Shown here: one piece after another, positions 46,893 through 56,079 of the stretch
Position numbering within the stretch: the stretch's first letter is position 1
Layout of the letters: each line of letters starts with the position of its first letter
Assembly (NCBI RefSeq): GCF_902141855.1
Contig: NZ_CABFVH010000001.1
Coordinates: 62,001 to 126,000 of the forward strand
Length of the DNA: 64,000 nt
Reading direction: 5' to 3'
DNA from: Methylobacterium dankookense
GTDB lineage: Bacteria > Pseudomonadota > Alphaproteobacteria > Rhizobiales > Beijerinckiaceae
The notes under the pieces: model-generated
Databases searched by the model: none
Told to the model about the DNA's origin: nothing
What the model saw: only the letters and a program-made list of their open reading frames with translations
Program-made: the position numbers and the translations under genes

Positions 46893-47885
46893 CTATGCCG
46901 AGCTTGGCAGCGGCACGGCGACGCTGACCCTGAGGCCGTCGGGGGCGAAGGCGATGTCGACCTTGGCGCCGACCTGCAGGGTCAGCACCCGGTTGAGGAG
47001 CTGGGAGCCGAAGCCCTCGCGCGTCGGCAACGCGACCGGCGGGCCGTCATGCTCGTTCCAGGTCCAGTGCAGCACCCGCCCGTCCGGCCCGTCCTCGACC
47101 GACCAGGCCACCTCCAGGCGGCCGTCCGGATCCGCCAGCGCCCCGTGTCGGACCGCGTTCGTGGCGAGCTCGTGCAGAGCCATGCCGACCGGCACTGCCA
47201 AATCCGACGCGAGCATGACCCGGGGGCCTTGCAGCGCGATCCGCCGCCGGTCCGGTTCCTCGTAGGCCTTGACCTCCGCCGAGACGAGTTGCTCGAAGGG
47301 GACGACCTGGACGCGGTCCTCGGTGATGAGCGCGTGGGTCTTGGCGAGCGAGGCGATGCGCCCCGTGAACGCCTGCCGGAACTCCGCGAGCCCGAGCGAC
47401 GAGCGCAAGCTGGCGTTGAGCACGGCCTGAACGGTGGCCAGCGTATTCTTAACCCTGTGGTGGAGCTCGCGCACCAGCAGGTTCTGGCGGTCCTCGGACG
47501 CCCGCCGCTCGCTGATGTCGCGCTGCGCCGAGACCCAGCGCGCGATGCGCCCGCCGGAATCCCGCACCGGCGTGATCAGCCACTCGACCGTGTAGGTCGT
47601 GCCGTCCTTGCGGTAGTTCAGCGCCTCTCCTTGGGCGAACTCCCCGGCTTCGAGGGAGGCTCGCAGCCCGTCGAGCACCGTTCGGTCCGTGCCTGGGCCC
47701 TGGAGCAGGCGCGGCGAGCGCCCCAGGACCTCGCGGACCTCGTAGCCGGTCATGCGGGTGAAGGCCGGGTTGACGTACTCGATGACGGGGCCCGGCTCGT
47801 CGAGCTCGGCCGAGGTGATCACGATGGCTTCGCCGGCCGCCTCGACCGCGGCCTTGAACACCTCCAGGTCCGGCCCCGGCACCAT
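46893..47885 (-). CDS. LOV-like PAS sensor kinase lacking the flavin-binding cysteine (HWE/HisKA_2)
   Basis: 330 residues from ATG 47885. The PAS domain (10-130) has the LOV pattern: YVNPAFTRMTGY, then GRSPRLLQGPGTDRTVLDGL where true LOV domains read GRNCRFLQGPETD, and ALNYRKDGTTYTVEWLITPV. The cysteine that forms the flavin adduct is Pro58 here. The kinase part has ELHHRVKNTLATVQAVLNAS (phospho-His about 147) and ALHELATNAVRHGALAD. LOV-HWE kinases act in light responses in alphaproteobacteria. This one probably senses something else or uses flavin chemistry without an adduct. ATG choice is supported by the domain start. Confidence 0.87.
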   Translation of the reverse strand: MVPGPDLEVFKAAVEAAGEAIVITSAELDEPGPVIEYVNPAFTRMTGYEVREVLGRSPRLLQGPGTDRTVLDGLRASLEAGEFAQGEALNYRKDGTTYTVEWLITPVRDSGGRIARWVSAQRDISERRASEDRQNLLVRELHHRVKNTLATVQAVLNASLRSSLGLAEFRQAFTGRIASLAKTHALITEDRVQVVPFEQLVSAEVKAYEEPDRRRIALQGPRVMLASDLAVPVGMALHELATNAVRHGALADPDGRLEVAWSVEDGPDGRVLHWTWNEHDGPPVALPTREGFGSQLLNRVLTLQVGAKVDIAFAPDGLRVSVAVPLPSSA

Positions 47886-48141
47886 CGCGTCGTCCCGCCG
47901 CTCCAAGGTCGTTCCCCCGCCAGGCCTCGAACCCGCGAGGCTGCGGATTAACCTGTGACAGGGCTGCCGGTTGCCGGCCAGGATGCGCGGCATCGGCAGC
48001 CAAGCCCGCGCCCCGTCGCCACAACCCCGTGGTCGAGGACCGGGAGCCGGCGAGCCGCCGGCGACCTCGACCGGAACGCGGTGCGCGCCTCCCGTTGTCG
48101 AGCGCTCGCCCCGGACGGGGTCCAGGAACACGGAGGAACCC

Positions 48142-48615
48142 ATGAGCATCTTTGGGTCGATCATGTCGAAGATCTTCGGCGGCGGCAGCGCGAGCGCCCA
48201 GGCCTCGGCCCCGCATGCCTCGGAAACGCCGAGCGTCTCGGCCGCCGCGCAAGGCCAGGACGGGCCGACCGGGTCGGCCAGCAGCGGGGCCGCGCCTTCC
48301 ATGAGCGGCGCCCCGTCCACGGTTGCAGCCGGCCCGTCCGGCGCCGGCCAGGCGAGCGTCGACGTCGGTCAGGTGCTCGCCGATCTCGCCTCGAAGAAGG
48401 GCCAGGCCCTCGACTACAAGCGCTCCATCGTCGATCTCTTGAAGCTACTCGACCTCGACAGCAGCCTGCAGGCTCGCAAGCAGCTCGCCGACGAACTGCA
48501 CGACACAGGCGACAAGGAGGATTCGGCCACCATGAACGTCTGGCTGCACAAGCAGTTCGTGCAGAAGCTCGCCGATACCGGCGGAAAGGTCCCGGACGAC
48601 CTCAAACACGCTTGA
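48142..48615 (+). CDS. DUF3597 domain protein
   Basis: 157 residues from ATG 48142 (ACGGAGGAACCC upstream). It starts MSIFGSIMSKIFGGGSA, has an Ala/Ser/Gly/Pro-rich linker of about 50 residues, then the DUF3597 domain: VDVGQVLADLASKKGQALDY, KRSIVDLLKLLDLDSSLQAR and KQLADELHDTG with MNVWLHKQFVQKLADTGGKV. The domain resembles a small helical SAM-like bundle. Function unknown; common near stress genes. A lysine-rich peptide gene follows in the same direction. Confidence 0.88.
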   Translation: MSIFGSIMSKIFGGGSASAQASAPHASETPSVSAAAQGQDGPTGSASSGAAPSMSGAPSTVAAGPSGAGQASVDVGQVLADLASKKGQALDYKRSIVDLLKLLDLDSSLQARKQLADELHDTGDKEDSATMNVWLHKQFVQKLADTGGKVPDDLKHA

Positions 48616-48688
48616 ACGCCTCGGATAGCCCGCCCGCGGAACCGGGTGGCGGCCGGGGACTTGCCGGTCACCATCTCAGGAGACGATC

Positions 48689-48826
48689 ATGACCGAGAAG
48701 AAGGGCCACGGCAGCGTGACGGCCAAGAAGGCCAACGCGAAGGCGAGCCACGAGGGCAAGTCCAATCCGCGCACGTCGTCCTCCGCCCAGGCAGAGCTCG
48801 GCAAGAAGGGCGGCAAGAGCAAATAG
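48689..48826 (+). CDS. Lysine-rich 45-residue protein
   Basis: ATG 48689 follows CAGGAGACGATC, a good ribosome site. MTEKKGHGSVTAKKANAKAS and then HEGKSNPRTSSSAQAELGKK-GGKSK before TAG. It is highly basic and disordered, resembling small KGG/stress-type or DNA-compacting peptides. It lies 73 bases after the DUF3597 gene, same direction. Function unknown. Confidence 0.62.
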   Translation: MTEKKGHGSVTAKKANAKASHEGKSNPRTSSSAQAELGKKGGKSK

Positions 48827-48850
48827 GCGCCTCGTGCGGGGCGGGGACCG

Positions 48851-49221
48851 CTACCGGCTTGCCAGCCACCAAGTCGTTCCCGATGCGTCCCTCACGCCGC
48901 CTCGCAGGTCATCGCCGTCGCGGCGCCTCGGTTCCTACACCGGGGATCGCGCCCGCCGCGATGGCCCGCGCGTAGGCAGCGGCCGCGTCCGGCACGTAGA
49001 GGTGGACATGGGGCGCCGTCGCCGGCGCGTCCGTGGCGCCGCCGCCCACCATCATGACGCCGTCGTCGACGCGGATCTCGGCGTGCATCAGCGACCCGTC
49101 CGGACGGTCGAACCGGCGCAGGAGAGTGCCGCCGAACTCCTCACTGATGAACGCGATCAGGGCCTCCATCCTCGCAGATCAGGTACGGGGGCTCATCGAG
49201 GGGTAGCTGGGCGGCTTCCAT
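48851..49221 (-). pseudogene. VOC/glyoxalase-like protein with two frameshifts
   Basis: Starting at ATG 49221, MEAAQLPLDEPPYLICED is one frame; after a shift near 49165, EALIAFISEEFGGTLLRRFD and LMHAEIRVDDGVMMVGGGAT, APHVHLYVPDAAAAYARAIA are a second; after a shift near 48910, DDLRGGVRDASGTTWWLASR is a third. Together they make a complete PhnB-like VOC protein (H..Y.PD.DA.Y..A...GA...DR.GGV.DP.G..WW.AT). Separate frames cannot give a working protein unless these are sequencing errors. Confidence 0.75.
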
Positions 49222-49645
49222 GGGGACATCGGGACTGCTCCGGGCTTGGTGATGGGACGGTACCATCGCCTCGGCTCGAACACCGCGGAAGACGGGCGAA
49301 GTCGCGAGCGCACTTCGACAAGGCCGCCGGGGCAATGGTCGCCAATGTGCCCGAACCTGCTGATGTCGTGGCCGCCGCTGACAGATCCGCTTCTTCCGCA
49401 CCGGACATCTGACCCGGCAGGGCTGACGGTCCGGAAGGCGTCACATCGAGGCCTCCACCTGGGCTGCATCGAGTGTCCGCTACACTTCCTCGTCCGCTCC
49501 GAAGCGGACCGGCAGCTTCCGGCCACCTGCTGCGACCGGCGACCCTGTAAACGTCTCAGTCGGGTGGATTTCTGTGAGGTCGCTTTTGGATGAGAAATGG
49601 CGAGAGCCGACATCGGATGAGCAGCGGGAGTTCGGCGATTGGCCG
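49222..49645. other. Gap with no gene seen
   Basis: About 420 bases. Short overlapping frames on both strands show no family features. It probably contains the leftward promoter of the VOC gene and the 3' region of the channel gene. Confidence 0.4.
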
Positions 49646-50689
49646 TCACTGCGTCAGCGTCCGTAGCTCCCCACGAGCTAAGCCGATCAGGGTTCGGACG
49701 AGCAGCCAGCCGATGACAAGCGTGGCCAGCCCGAGCAGGGCCAGGGCGAGGCCGTCGGTCGCCGGAGCCGGCTCCGCCGTCGCGACGCGCAGAGCCGCGA
49801 CCGCTGCTGCGGCGAGTGGGAAGCTCACGCCCCACCAAGAGACGCGGAAAGGGCAGGCGCGACCGAACCGGGCGAGCTTCGGCAGCAGCACGGCGAGCAG
49901 GAACAGTGCGACCGCGAAAAGCGACTCTGCGAAGAGATCGATTGCGCCTATCGTGGCGACATAGGCTGAGAAGCCGACCGCGAAGGGAGCCACGAGGATC
50001 AGGAGCGACGGCTGCAAGGCTGCGGGCAGCGGCGCCTCGAACAGGAGGCGGGACAGGATCAGCGTGAACAGAGGCACGGCGAAGAATAGCCCCACCGCCA
50101 GCCCGAAGATCATCACCCCCTGCATCGGCGGCAGGCCGAGCCCCGGAAGGGCCAGGGGCACATCGAGCAGGCCGACCACCGGCACAATCCAGGCCGGCGT
50201 CGCATGTGCCGCCTGCTGCCGGTCGCTTAGCCAGCGCGTCACAATCAGCCACGCGAACAGCGTCATGCCGAGGGCGCCGGCGATCCACAGCACGCGCGCC
50301 AGCGTGAGGTTGAAGGGCGCCAGGGGGATCGGCAGCAGGAGCAGGCTGATAAGCGGCGTGCCGAATAGGTTGCCGGCGATGGGGTGGCGGAACTCCGCCC
50401 GCACGGCCTCAGGGGCGATGACAGCCTTGACGACATAGCCCGCCGAGATAGTGACGAAGGCCGCCGAGGCGATCAGCCCGAGGGCCTCCCCGACCCAGGG
50501 AGGCACGCCATACCGCGCATGGGCGAGCCGCCACGCGACGCTCAGTCCCGTCAGGCCCATGACCGCAGCGAACAGGCCGACCGGCAACGCCTCGATCTGC
50601 CGCCAGCCTCCCGGCAGAGGGGGCTGGTCCGGGACACGATGAGCGGTCGGCGCGGCTTCGCTCGACTCGCCTTCGACGACCTGCAGCAT
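49646..50689 (-). CDS. SLAC1/TehA-family anion channel
   Basis: 347 residues from ATG 50689 (GGGAG upstream). Ten membrane helices in the TehA/SLAC1 arrangement: ALPVGLFAAVMGLTGLSVAW at the start (P.G.F...MG..G...A), FNLTLARVLWIAGALGMTLF, a PAWIVPVVGLLDVPLALPG block, and FRVSWWGVSFPLAAAAVAAL near the end (the family's ...W.FTFP...). It conducts small anions and was historically linked to tellurite resistance. The neighbours give no substrate hint. Confidence 0.85.
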   Translation of the reverse strand: MLQVVEGESSEAAPTAHRVPDQPPLPGGWRQIEALPVGLFAAVMGLTGLSVAWRLAHARYGVPPWVGEALGLIASAAFVTISAGYVVKAVIAPEAVRAEFRHPIAGNLFGTPLISLLLLPIPLAPFNLTLARVLWIAGALGMTLFAWLIVTRWLSDRQQAAHATPAWIVPVVGLLDVPLALPGLGLPPMQGVMIFGLAVGLFFAVPLFTLILSRLLFEAPLPAALQPSLLILVAPFAVGFSAYVATIGAIDLFAESLFAVALFLLAVLLPKLARFGRACPFRVSWWGVSFPLAAAAVAALRVATAEPAPATDGLALALLGLATLVIGWLLVRTLIGLARGELRTLTQ

Positions 50690-51066
50690 CGACGAACTCC
50701 CACACAACGAGGCATCGAATCCTTCGCGATCTCAGCCGACACCATAGCGGGAAGCCGGCATGCTGTGGGAGAGGTTGGGACCAAGGCGGAACCGGGCGGC
50801 TTCGAGGGCCTGCCAGTCACCAAGATCGGGGAGCGAGGGGATCGCGACGGTCTCGCCCGCTTCGAGGCCAGCCGGTGCTGCCGCCGCAGCCGCGGCATCG
50901 AGCTTACGCCCTCACCGCGTTCCCTTTTTATCCCCAAGGGGAACCCTCGCGTACATACCACCGAGCTTCCGGCTCCGGTCCGTCGCGCCCGGGCAACACT
51001 CGATGAAAACCAGCTCTCGACAGCTGGACGGCGATGTTCCGATTTATGAACAGGCGCAGCAGTTGA
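50690..51066. other. Gap between channel gene and ABC remnant
   Basis: About 375 bases with no recognisable gene. Frames running through it on the plus strand lead into the ABC remnant but lack family sequence before 51067. Confidence 0.4.
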
Positions 51067-51673
51067 TGGATTACCGTGGCGCTGAACAGGCCCGTGTCCT
51101 CGGCGGCACGGCTTGCGTGATGCTCGACGGGCAGGCGGTCGAGGCGGGGCCGACGGCGCGGGTCCTCAATGCGCCCGCCCACAGCTACACGCAGGCGCTA
51201 ATCGACGCCGACCCAAGCGCGTGGCCACCCCGCACGCCGCGGGAGCCAGGCCCCTCGGTGATCGAGGCTACGGGCTTGGCGAAGGCGTTCGGCCGACGGC
51301 GGCTGTTCACGGATCTGAGCGTTGAGGTCCGCGCGGGCGAGATCGTCGCGGTGGTGGGGCCGAGCGGCAGCGGCAAGACTACGTTCGGGAACATCCTCGT
51401 CGGCACCGAGCGGCCGGATCGCGGCCGGGTCCGGCGTGCGCGGGCGCCGCGCCCTTCGGCTTCCAGAAGCTCTACCAGGATCCTCCGGCGGCCTTCGTGC
51501 CGCACCAGACCATGGGACGGGCGCTAGACCACCTGGCGCGAAGGCATGGCTTGGACCCAGAGCGTGTCGAGGAGCTGCTCGCGCCGCGCCTCAAACTCGC
51601 GCCTGGCCTCCGTAAGCAACGTCCCGGGGAGCTCTGGGGCGGCGAGCTGCCTCCTGGCCAGCTTACGTCGTGA
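51067..51673 (+). pseudogene. Remnant of a double-ATPase oligopeptide/nickel ABC transporter
   Basis: The frame starts inside the C-terminus of a first ATPase: VMLDGQAVEAGPTARVLNAP and AHSYTQALIDADP, typical of oligopeptide ATPases. It then enters a second domain: IEATGLAKAFGRRRLFTDLS and VVGPSGSGKTTFGNILVGTE (Walker A). After a shift near 51450 it continues FGFQKLYQDPPAAFVPHQTM-GRALDHLARRHGLDPERVEE and stops without Walker B. The order is that of GsiA/YejF-like fused ATPases. Confidence 0.7.
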
Positions 51674-51875
51674 ACGCTCTCCGCGCATCCGTGTTCGAGA
51701 CCTTCGCTTGCGCCAGCTGCGGACATTAGGCTGGCCCGTCATGAACCGCTGCTTCGGATCCGAGAACGGACCTCCGCCGGCAGGCTCTTGACGGTCTGCT
51801 CAGAAGCATCTTGTGCGTTGCCGCAGGCGGACCCGAAGGATCAGGTGGCAGAAGCAGCATTCCTCCGGCCGCGGG

Positions 51876-52496
51876 CTATGCCGGCCGCGCTTTGCCACGG
51901 CTCAGATGCGCGAAGGGCCTTGGCGTTCGCTGCAGGTAGTATTCGTCCACCTCTTCGATCGCGAACCCCGCCGCGCGCAGCGAGCCGAGGACAGGGCGAT
52001 TGAGGTTGCAGCCGACCGCGAGCGGGCGCCACAGCGGGTTCAGCCGGTTCTGCCAGCGCGCGACTACTGTGTCCCCCGATAGGCCGTGCTCCAGGAACAG
52101 CAGGCGCCCCTCCGGTCGCAGGACCCGGCGGATCTCGCTCAGGCACCGCGCCACGTCCTCCACGGAGCAGAGCGTGAAGGTGACGACCGCCGTGTCGATC
52201 GACCTCGACGGCAACTGCATCGCCTCTGCCGGTTCCTGCCGGATCTCGACCGGCACGCGGGCGACCTCCCGGCGGGCGCGACCCAGCTTGAGGAAGGTCG
52301 CATGGGGATCGACGCCGATCACCCGGCTCACGCGGGCGGGATCGTACAGGGGTAGATTGAGCCCAGGCCCAATCCCAACCTCGAGGACGACGCCCTGTGC
52401 GGCCGGAACGACCTTCTCGCGCTCGGCCTCGATATTGGCAGCCCCGCAGATGCAACTCACGAGGCGGGGCCCGATATGACGCTCATAGAAGCCCAT
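51876..52496 (-). CDS. Class I SAM-dependent methyltransferase
   Basis: 206 residues. Motif I is VVLEVGIGPGLNLPLY (about 36-51), motif II VIGVDPHATFLK, motif IV/post-I SIDTAVVTFTLCSVEDVARC, then LRPEGRLLFLEHGLS. The closing NRLNPLWRPLAVGCNLNR and AIEEVDEYYL are typical of Methyltransf_11-type UbiE-like or phosphatidylethanolamine-methylating relatives. Cytoplasmic; substrate unknown. Downstream (leftward) of the broken homocysteine methyltransferase gene. Confidence 0.86.
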   Translation of the reverse strand: MGFYERHIGPRLVSCICGAANIEAEREKVVPAAQGVVLEVGIGPGLNLPLYDPARVSRVIGVDPHATFLKLGRARREVARVPVEIRQEPAEAMQLPSRSIDTAVVTFTLCSVEDVARCLSEIRRVLRPEGRLLFLEHGLSGDTVVARWQNRLNPLWRPLAVGCNLNRPVLGSLRAAGFAIEEVDEYYLQRTPRPFAHLSRGKARPA

Positions 52497-52545
52497 CGGC
52501 CACTCCCGCGATCCCTCACCTTATCGTATCAAACTGGCAACCGCG

Positions 52546-53520
52546 TCATTGGGGCCGGTTCTGGACGGACGCCGAAGCCTCCTCGAAGCAGGCCTCGCAA
52601 ATGGCGGCGATGTGCCGGTGATCGGTACCGCAGCAGCCGCCGAGGACGGTCAGTCCGGATAGGCGCTTCCGGCGCCCGGCGTAGCGGCGCGCGAGATCCT
52701 GGGGGATCGCCGATATCGAGCTCGGTGGCGGCACCAAGTTCGGCATGGCTCTTCGTCGAGGCATTGGCCCGCAAGCCTCGGAGCCGACTGAGCCATGAAC
52801 CCTGTTCCGCCAGAACGGCCTCGAAATGGGCCGGGTGCGCGCAGTTGATCATGTAGTAGGCCGGGTAGGCCTGCGTGGCCGCATCAGTCTCCCGGATCGC
52901 GGAACCGAGGGGCTGCCCCGAGGGCAGGCGGACATCAGTCTCGAGCGTGAAGGAGATCACCACCGGCAAGTCAGAGGCGCGGGCTGCATAGACGATGCCG
53001 ACCGCTTCCGCGACAGAGGTTATTGTGACCGCGCTCACCATATCGGCCTCGTTAGCGGCGAAGATTTCGATCTGGGGACGATGGTAGCCGGTGGCGGCGT
53101 CAACCGACATGGTCTCTTCGGGCCTGTAGCCGTCGCCGCGCGGTCCGATCACGCCATTGAGAACGAGTGGCAGTTCGGTCCCGGAATATCGATGCCGCAG
53201 GGCTGCGATCAACCGGATGGCTTCAGGGTTCACCTTGGCAAGGGCATCCGCGTCGAAGCCGAGTTGCGCGCCCCATCAGCATTGGCCCGCCATGTCGGTG
53301 TGTCCAGGATCATGCCGGCCCGGTAACGCCGAGCAAGCGCGAGGTAGGGTTCGAAGACGCGCAGCAGCTGGCTCCGTCCCTCCTCGCTGCAGAGCAGCGG
53401 AAAATCCGCGAAGCAAGGCAGTTCGGTTCCCTCCAAAAATACGAGGGTGGTCTCAAGACCGCCGTCGGTCAGGAAGGGACGACCGCTGAGCTGTGGCAAA
53501 GCCCTGCGAAATAGGGGCAT
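52546..53520 (-). pseudogene. Homocysteine S-methyltransferase with two frameshifts
   Basis: Frame 1 from ATG 53520: GRPFLTDGGLETTLVFLEGT, FADFPLLCSEEG and YRAGMILDTPTWRANAD. After a shift near 53275, frame 2 has NPEAIRLIAALRHRYS, VLNGVIGPRGDGYRPEETMS, EADMVSAVTITSVAEAVGIV and YMINCAHPAHFEAVL. After a shift near 52720, frame 3 has RKRLSGLTVLGGCCGTDHRH. The zinc-binding cysteines (NCAHP and GGCCGTD) are all present in the right order. The gene looks recently broken, or misread at two points. Confidence 0.8.
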
Positions 53521-53909
53521 CGCACGTCTCCGGAGCGGGTAGATCGATCCCAGCGGCTATGCGGGCGGCTGCCATTCTCGGCGAGATCGCAATCTCGTGC
53601 CGCGGAAGGCGCGAAGTCAAGATTGCGGTAGATCGAGCGGTTAGGCGGATAGGATGTATTTGGCGGCATCAAAACGCCGGGGAGATCGCCCTAACGGCCC
53701 TCCGGTCGGGCCAAATCTTTCAACGACAGACACACAATTCCAGCGCAATCTAGAAACCGATCATCGCCGAACCTGCCGTGGGAGCACTGCACTTCCTGCT
53801 ACGTCCTGCCCAGTGTTTCTCCGGATCGGCGACGAACACACTGCGATGGACTTTCGCGCGCGAGTGGCTGCATCTTGAACCGGGGGCTCCACGCGAGTCG
53901 GAGGCAACC
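53521..53909. other. Divergent gap, no gene seen
   Basis: About 390 bases between the leftward homocysteine methyltransferase and the rightward methyltransferase. It probably holds both promoters. A frame from 53778 continues into the methyltransferase gene but lacks its own ribosome site. Confidence 0.4.
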
Positions 53910-54719
53910 GTGAGCTACGAGATCCAGCCCCACAACGCCAGACCCGCTGGGATCTGGAATGCTGGCGGCGCCCGCTACAACGAGATCAGTCGTGGCATAG
54001 CTGACAGCATCGAGCACTGCGTGCAGCGCCTCGACCCGCAGCCAGGTGAGCAGGTGCTCGACCTGGCCACAGGCACCGGCTGGACCTCACGCATCGTCGC
54101 CCGGCGCGGTGCGCAGGTGACGGGGGCCGATATCAGCGCCGACCTTCTGGCATTCGCGGCCGAGCAGGCCAGGGCGGAGGGCCTGGACATCCGCTATCAG
54201 TTGGGTGACGCCGAGAGCCTACCCTTTGCGGACGACGCGTTCGATGCCGTCATCTCAACCTGCGGCGTGATGTTCGCAAGCCGGCCTGAGGCCGCGGCCA
54301 CCGAGTTGGCGCGGGTCTGCCGGAAGGGCGGCCGGATCTGCCTCACGACTTGGCTCTCGGAGGGCAACCTGTTCAAGATGTTCAGGGTGATGAAGCCTTA
54401 CATGCCGCCGCCACCCGACCCTGCCCCACCCTCGCCGTTCGAGTGGGGTCGCACGGAGCGGATCGAGGAATTGCTGGGCCGGGACTTCGAGCTGAGCTTC
54501 GAGAAGGGCATCTCGTACTACCGCGAGACGAGTGCCGAGGCGGCTTGGGAGCGGTTCTCTGGCGGCTATGGCCCGACTAAGGCGCTGGCCGAAAGCCTGG
54601 ACGACGACCGCCGCACCGCTTTGCGTCGCGACTTCATCGCCTTCCACGCGCAGTTCCCGACGCCGCTCGGCATCTGCGTTCCCCGCGAGTACTGGGTCAC
54701 ACGCGGCATCCATTACTAG
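53910..54719 (+). CDS. Class I SAM-dependent methyltransferase
   Basis: 269 residues from GTG 53910, which follows GGAGGCAACC; the longer reading from 53778 has no such site. PHNARPAGIWNAGGARYNEI opens the protein. Motif I is QVLDLATGTGWTSRIVARRG (about 48-67), then VTGADISADLLAFAAEQA, GDAESLPFADDAFDAVISTC and CRKGGRICLTTWLSEG. The Methyltransf_25/11 fold is clear. An esterase gene follows 37 bases later. Confidence 0.87.
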   Translation: MSYEIQPHNARPAGIWNAGGARYNEISRGIADSIEHCVQRLDPQPGEQVLDLATGTGWTSRIVARRGAQVTGADISADLLAFAAEQARAEGLDIRYQLGDAESLPFADDAFDAVISTCGVMFASRPEAAATELARVCRKGGRICLTTWLSEGNLFKMFRVMKPYMPPPPDPAPPSPFEWGRTERIEELLGRDFELSFEKGISYYRETSAEAAWERFSGGYGPTKALAESLDDDRRTALRRDFIAFHAQFPTPLGICVPREYWVTRGIHY

Positions 54720-54756
54720 CTTCAGCCTAGCCAAGCCGCTTCGTAGGGAGGTTTCC

Positions 54757-55632
54757 GTGAAGCGTTGTGCAATCGTCGTTTTGTCAGTGCTTGCGCTCGG
54801 TCCGGCTTTGGCCGATCCGGTGGAACTCTCGGCCTTTCGGGACTTGTCGCGACCTGCACCGACCCTGCAGTTCGCCTATGGTGAGGCACCCTCTCAAGGC
54901 ATCGATATGTTCTTACCCGCGGGACCTGGCCCACACCCGGTAGCGGTCCTGATCCACGGCGGTTGCTGGAGCGCCACCACCGCTGGGCGCGAGCAGATGC
55001 GTCACCTAGGCCCGGAACTGACGCGTCGCGGTATTGCCGTATGGAACATCGGCTACCGCCGTGCCGACGAGGCGGGCGGCGGCTATCCCGGAACATATGA
55101 AGACGTGAGCGCCGCTCTGGACCGTCTCGCTGAAGAGGCAGGAGTCCACCGCCTGGACCTTGCACGCGTGGTGCTCGTGGGCCATTCGGCGGGCGGCCAC
55201 CTCGCCCTCTGGGCAGCCTCGCGCGGTTCACTCCCAGCCGCGAGCCCTCTTCACGCAGCTTCCCGGATTGTCCCGCGGGCGGTGATCAGCCTGGGTGGCG
55301 TGGGAAATCTTGCAACGTTCGCGCGGTTCGTCCCTTTGCTGTGTGGTCCAGGCGTTGTCGAACGGCTCGCCCCAGCAGACAAACTGTCGGAAGTCTCGCC
55401 CGCAGCCCTCTCTCCATCGACTGTACCAGTCATCTTGGTCAGCGGTGTGCTCGACCGCCTCACGCCGCCCTGGGTCGCGGACGACTATGCCCGCGCCCTT
55501 CGAGCGAAGTCTGGGATCACACCGCGACTTATCAACGTCCCGGATGCCGGACACTTCGATCTGGTCACGCCGCACAGCCAAGCTTGGCAGCAAGTGCATG
55601 GCTTCATCGAGGCATCCTTGGACCTGCAGTAG
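54757..55632 (+). CDS. Secreted alpha/beta hydrolase (esterase)
   Basis: 291 residues from GTG 54757, preceded by TAGGGAGGTTTCC. A Sec signal peptide MKRCAIVVLSVLALGPALA is cleaved about residue 19. The oxyanion region is VAVLIHGGCWSATTAG, the nucleophile Ser is in VVLVGHSAGGHLALWA (GHSAGG), the acid is in SGVLDRLTPPW and the His in VPDAGHFDLVTP. It resembles the BD-FAE/kynurenine formamidase-like esterases. Periplasmic; substrate unknown. Confidence 0.88.
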   Translation: MKRCAIVVLSVLALGPALADPVELSAFRDLSRPAPTLQFAYGEAPSQGIDMFLPAGPGPHPVAVLIHGGCWSATTAGREQMRHLGPELTRRGIAVWNIGYRRADEAGGGYPGTYEDVSAALDRLAEEAGVHRLDLARVVLVGHSAGGHLALWAASRGSLPAASPLHAASRIVPRAVISLGGVGNLATFARFVPLLCGPGVVERLAPADKLSEVSPAALSPSTVPVILVSGVLDRLTPPWVADDYARALRAKSGITPRLINVPDAGHFDLVTPHSQAWQQVHGFIEASLDLQ

Positions 55633-55974
55633 GTTGTCGTCGGGCCGCTCTACGTGTGGGCGCGCTCATTCCCACCAATTCGCATGCTGATTGTTCGGTT
55701 CTCCGCCGATTTTTGTTGAAAAAAACTCTGGATCGGGTGGAAGCAGCACCACCGACAGAATCGACCTGGGAATGTTCTGCTATCGGACCGCTCAGAACTC
55801 GCCAAATTTACGAAGCTGATCCGACGGCGAGAGATAGAAAATCATAAAGGCTTGGCCTTGTATGACGTTTCAGGCGCTGCCGTGGAGTTTTTCAAGTTTT
55901 TCAACGACATCCGCCACTTGCAGACCTTCGCCCCTCGCGCGGCGGCAGGTCCGATGTTCTCGCGTGAGCGGACT
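55633..55974. other. Gap with no gene recognised
   Basis: About 340 bases, relatively AT-rich in its first half. One frame at about 55850-55975 gives YDVSGAAVEFFKFFNDIRHL, a plausible peptide but without start or family. Confidence 0.4.
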
Positions 55975-56079
55975 TAGAGCCGCTCCCGATCGCGTTGCAA
56001 TCGGGAACGGCTCTAATCTCTTGTTTTGACGCGCTCTCTTGCGCCGAACCGGTGTCCACTTCGGCGGAGAGCGCTCTAG
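55975..56079 (+). repeat. Dispersed repeat family A, copy 4 (best preserved)
   Basis: TAGAGCCGCTCCCGATCGCG ... ATCGGGAACGGCTCTAA forms a near-perfect hairpin; then TTGTTTTGACGCGCTCTCTT, GCGCCGAACCGGTGTCCACT and GGCGGAGAGCGCTCTAG. It is almost identical to copy 1 at 1324. Confidence 0.88.
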
